A stretch of DNA of 6,611 nucleotides, from assembly GCA_013812485.1 (NCBI GenBank), contig JACCTJ010000099.1, positions 1 through 6,611 of the forward strand, written 5' to 3'. The stretch comes from Thermoleophilaceae bacterium. Its GTDB lineage: Bacteria > Actinomycetota > Thermoleophilia > Solirubrobacterales > Thermoleophilaceae. Position numbers and translations under genes: made by a program. Within the stretch, counting starts at the first letter, position 1. Each line of letters starts with the position of its first letter. Shown piece by piece: positions 5,349 through 6,611 of this stretch. Under the pieces are notes generated by a model that made no database searches, was not told the DNA's origin, and was given only the letters and a program-made list of their open reading frames with translations.

Positions 5349-6611
5349 GAAATCGCCGGCGTGCAGGGCTGGACGAGCTTGTGCGCGTCGATGCCGATGC
5401 CGCTGTCGGAGACTGCATAGCGCAGATGCGCGCGCCCGTCGGCGTCCTCGAGCCGCTCGACGCAGACGGTTACCTCGCCCTGCTCGGTGAACTTGATCGC
5501 GTTGGTGGCCAGGTTGAGAACGATCTGGCGCAATCGCCCTTCGTCGCCACGGACGAGCGACGGCAACGACCCGGAGGTCTGGGAATGGAGCTCGAGGCCC
5601 TTCTTGTGCGCGCGCGCCGCGACCACGTCGCAGACCTCGTCCACGACCGTCTGCGGGTCGAAGTCGTCCTCGACGAGCTGGAGCCGTCCGGCCTCGATCT
5701 TCGATAGGTCGAGCACGTCCTCGATGATCTTCATCAACGCCTCGCCCGAGCTGTGCGCCGTCTCCAGGTACTCGCGTTGCTGAGCATCGACGTCGGTGTC
5801 GAGCACCAGCTCCGTCATCCCGATCACTCCGTTCATGGGCGTCCGGATCTCGTGGCTCATGTCGGCCAGGAAGGCCGACTTGGCTCGCGAGGCCTCGAGC
5901 GCCTCGTCGCGGGCGGCGGCGAGCTCGAGCTCGCGCTCGCGGCTCTCGGTCACGTCACGGCCGACGAGCAGTAGGGAAGGCGGATCGTCCTCAGTGGCAC
6001 GAAGGGGCACGAGGTCGAGGGTGAAGTGGCGAGGCAGGCGCAGCGAGGGCCACTCGAGCGTGCGGCGCTCTCCGTTCAAGGCGGCTCGGGCCGCCTCCTC
6101 GAGCAGTTCGGCGCGCTCAGGCGGAAAGACGTCGCGGATCGCCCTGCCGTCGATCTCCTCCCGGCTCCAGCCGATCCAGACCGGCGCGTCCCCCGCAACG
6201 TTCAGGGTGAGCCGTTCGTCGATCAGCGCAAGGAAGGTGTCCGGCAGGCTGTTCACGAGACGCGAGTAGAGTTCCTCGGACCGGCGCAGGGTCTCCTCGG
6301 ACAGCCGTCGCTCACTGATGTCGCGGATCAGCCCGGTGAAGCTGACGCTCCCCTCCTTCTCGAAGGCGCTCAGGGCCAGCTCGGATTCGTCGCGCCTCAG
6401 CCCGACCAGCTCGACGGTGCGGCCGATGACCTTCGCCTCACCCGAGGCGAGGAAGCGCGACATGCCGCGTTCGTGCATCTCGCGAAAGCGCTCGGGCATG
6501 AGCACCGTGAGCGGCTCATCGGTGAGCTCGTCGGCGGTGTAGCCGAACAGCTCGAGTCCGGCCGGGTTCACATAGTCGATGCGACCGCCCGAGTCCGCCG
6601 AGATGATCGTC
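5345..6611 (-). CDS. PAS-PAS sensor histidine kinase, C-terminally truncated, open at right edge
   Basis: This is a sensor kinase fragment of 421 visible codons; its start lies beyond the window. Numbering from the edge, a PAS domain covers about 1-100 (RIDYVNPAGLELFGYTADEL, ending GLIRDISERR). A second PAS covers about 110-222 (ending LLVGRDVTESRE). A helical linker leads to HisKA with KSAFLADMSHEIRTPMNG, where His253 (codon 5852-5854) is the phospho-acceptor. The ATPase domain begins with an N-box (RQIVLNLATNAIKFT, Asn370) and a G1 box (DSGIGI, Asp402). It then breaks off after DAHKLVQPCTPAIS and stop. The F-box, ATP lid and G2 GTGLGL motif are missing, so autophosphorylation is unlikely. 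The H-box style is typical of hybrid kinases, which often carry receiver domains after this point; these would be lost too. The truncation coincides with the onset of signal-peptidase homology. The sensed signal is unknown. Confidence 0.82.
   Translation of the reverse strand, partial: TIISADSGGRIDYVNPAGLELFGYTADELTDEPLTVLMPERFREMHERGMSRFLASGEAKVIGRTVELVGLRRDESELALSAFEKEGSVSFTGLIRDISERRLSEETLRRSEELYSRLVNSLPDTFLALIDERLTLNVAGDAPVWIGWSREEIDGRAIRDVFPPERAELLEEAARAALNGERRTLEWPSLRLPRHFTLDLVPLRATEDDPPSLLLVGRDVTESRERELELAAARDEALEASRAKSAFLADMSHEIRTPMNGVIGMTELVLDTDVDAQQREYLETAHSSGEALMKIIEDVLDLSKIEAGRLQLVEDDFDPQTVVDEVCDVVAARAHKKGLELHSQTSGSLPSLVRGDEGRLRQIVLNLATNAIKFTEQGEVTVCVERLEDADGRAHLRYAVSDSGIGIDAHKLVQPCTPAIS
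5363..5377. other. Junction between truncated kinase and truncated signal peptidase
   Basis: On the minus strand the kinase frame reads HKL VQPCTPA and the peptidase frame, shifted by one base, reads PALHAGD over the same bases. Kinase-family sequence ends and peptidase-family sequence begins within about 15 bases. The kinase consensus LFQPFTQA and the peptidase consensus EPALHAGD could both be encoded by very similar DNA around CCAGCCCT, which suggests a crossover at microhomology. The exact breakpoint cannot be fixed without the parental sequences. Confidence 0.6.

Noticed and set aside
4291..5418. 375-codon minus-strand frame covering the peptidase and TasA-like region
   Set aside because: It is the third frame over two recognised genes, Arg-rich with no domain; not a fusion protein.
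3945..5420. 491-codon open frame on the plus strand
   Set aside because: It runs antisense across three recognisable leftward genes and shows Arg/Gly/Ala-rich composition without a domain.
5013..6611. Kinase-peptidase fusion protein
   Set aside because: The two parts are in different frames and the kinase frame stops at 5345. A single-base indel would not restore either family, since both lack whole segments at the join.

Overview
The window is GC-rich throughout, with coding regions packed tightly and a strong preference for G or C at third codon positions. It carries bacterial gene families: a VapB antitoxin, a SucCD-type ligase, TasA/CalY-like secreted proteins processed by a SipW-type peptidase, and a PAS histidine kinase. 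This fits a high-GC actinobacterium, possibly of the Thermoleophilia/Solirubrobacterales type. The taxonomic guess is inference from composition and gene content only.

Layout. (1) At the left edge a VapB-type antitoxin gene runs leftward out of the window (247 to 1); its toxin partner would lie outside. (2) Diverging from it across a 42-base gap is a compact rightward operon (290-2764). It encodes an ATP-grasp succinyl-CoA-ligase-like beta subunit, its alpha partner with the phospho-histidine, and a 78-residue FixX-like ferredoxin with exactly four cysteines. The genes are spaced +4 bases and then overlap in ATGA. Several signature loops of the ligase pair look closer to my memory of citryl-CoA synthetase/ATP-citrate lyase than to standard SucCD, so the substrate is uncertain. 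(3) Facing this operon across a 24-base gap is a leftward secretion operon (5348 to 2789): a signal-peptidase remnant, a TasA/CalY-like secreted protein, and a 501-residue secreted protein with a SipW-type signal, three ~95-residue repeats and a C-terminal DNRLRE-like domain. (4) On the right, also leftward, is a PAS-PAS histidine kinase, open at the window edge.

The most unusual point is at about 5363-5377. The kinase reading frame breaks off inside its ATP-binding domain exactly where signal-peptidase homology begins, also in mid-domain and in a different frame. The kinase lacks its F/G2 ATP-lid motifs, and the peptidase lacks its membrane anchor and catalytic serine. Either a real deletion or recombination fused two truncated genes at a short stretch of shared sequence, or the contig is chimeric here.

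The three leftward genes from 5348 form a functional unit on paper: a SipW-type peptidase that would cleave the two secreted proteins behind it. With this copy decapitated, they would need another peptidase. No intergenic stretch over 300 bases exists. No tRNA, rRNA, CRISPR array or insertion sequence was seen.
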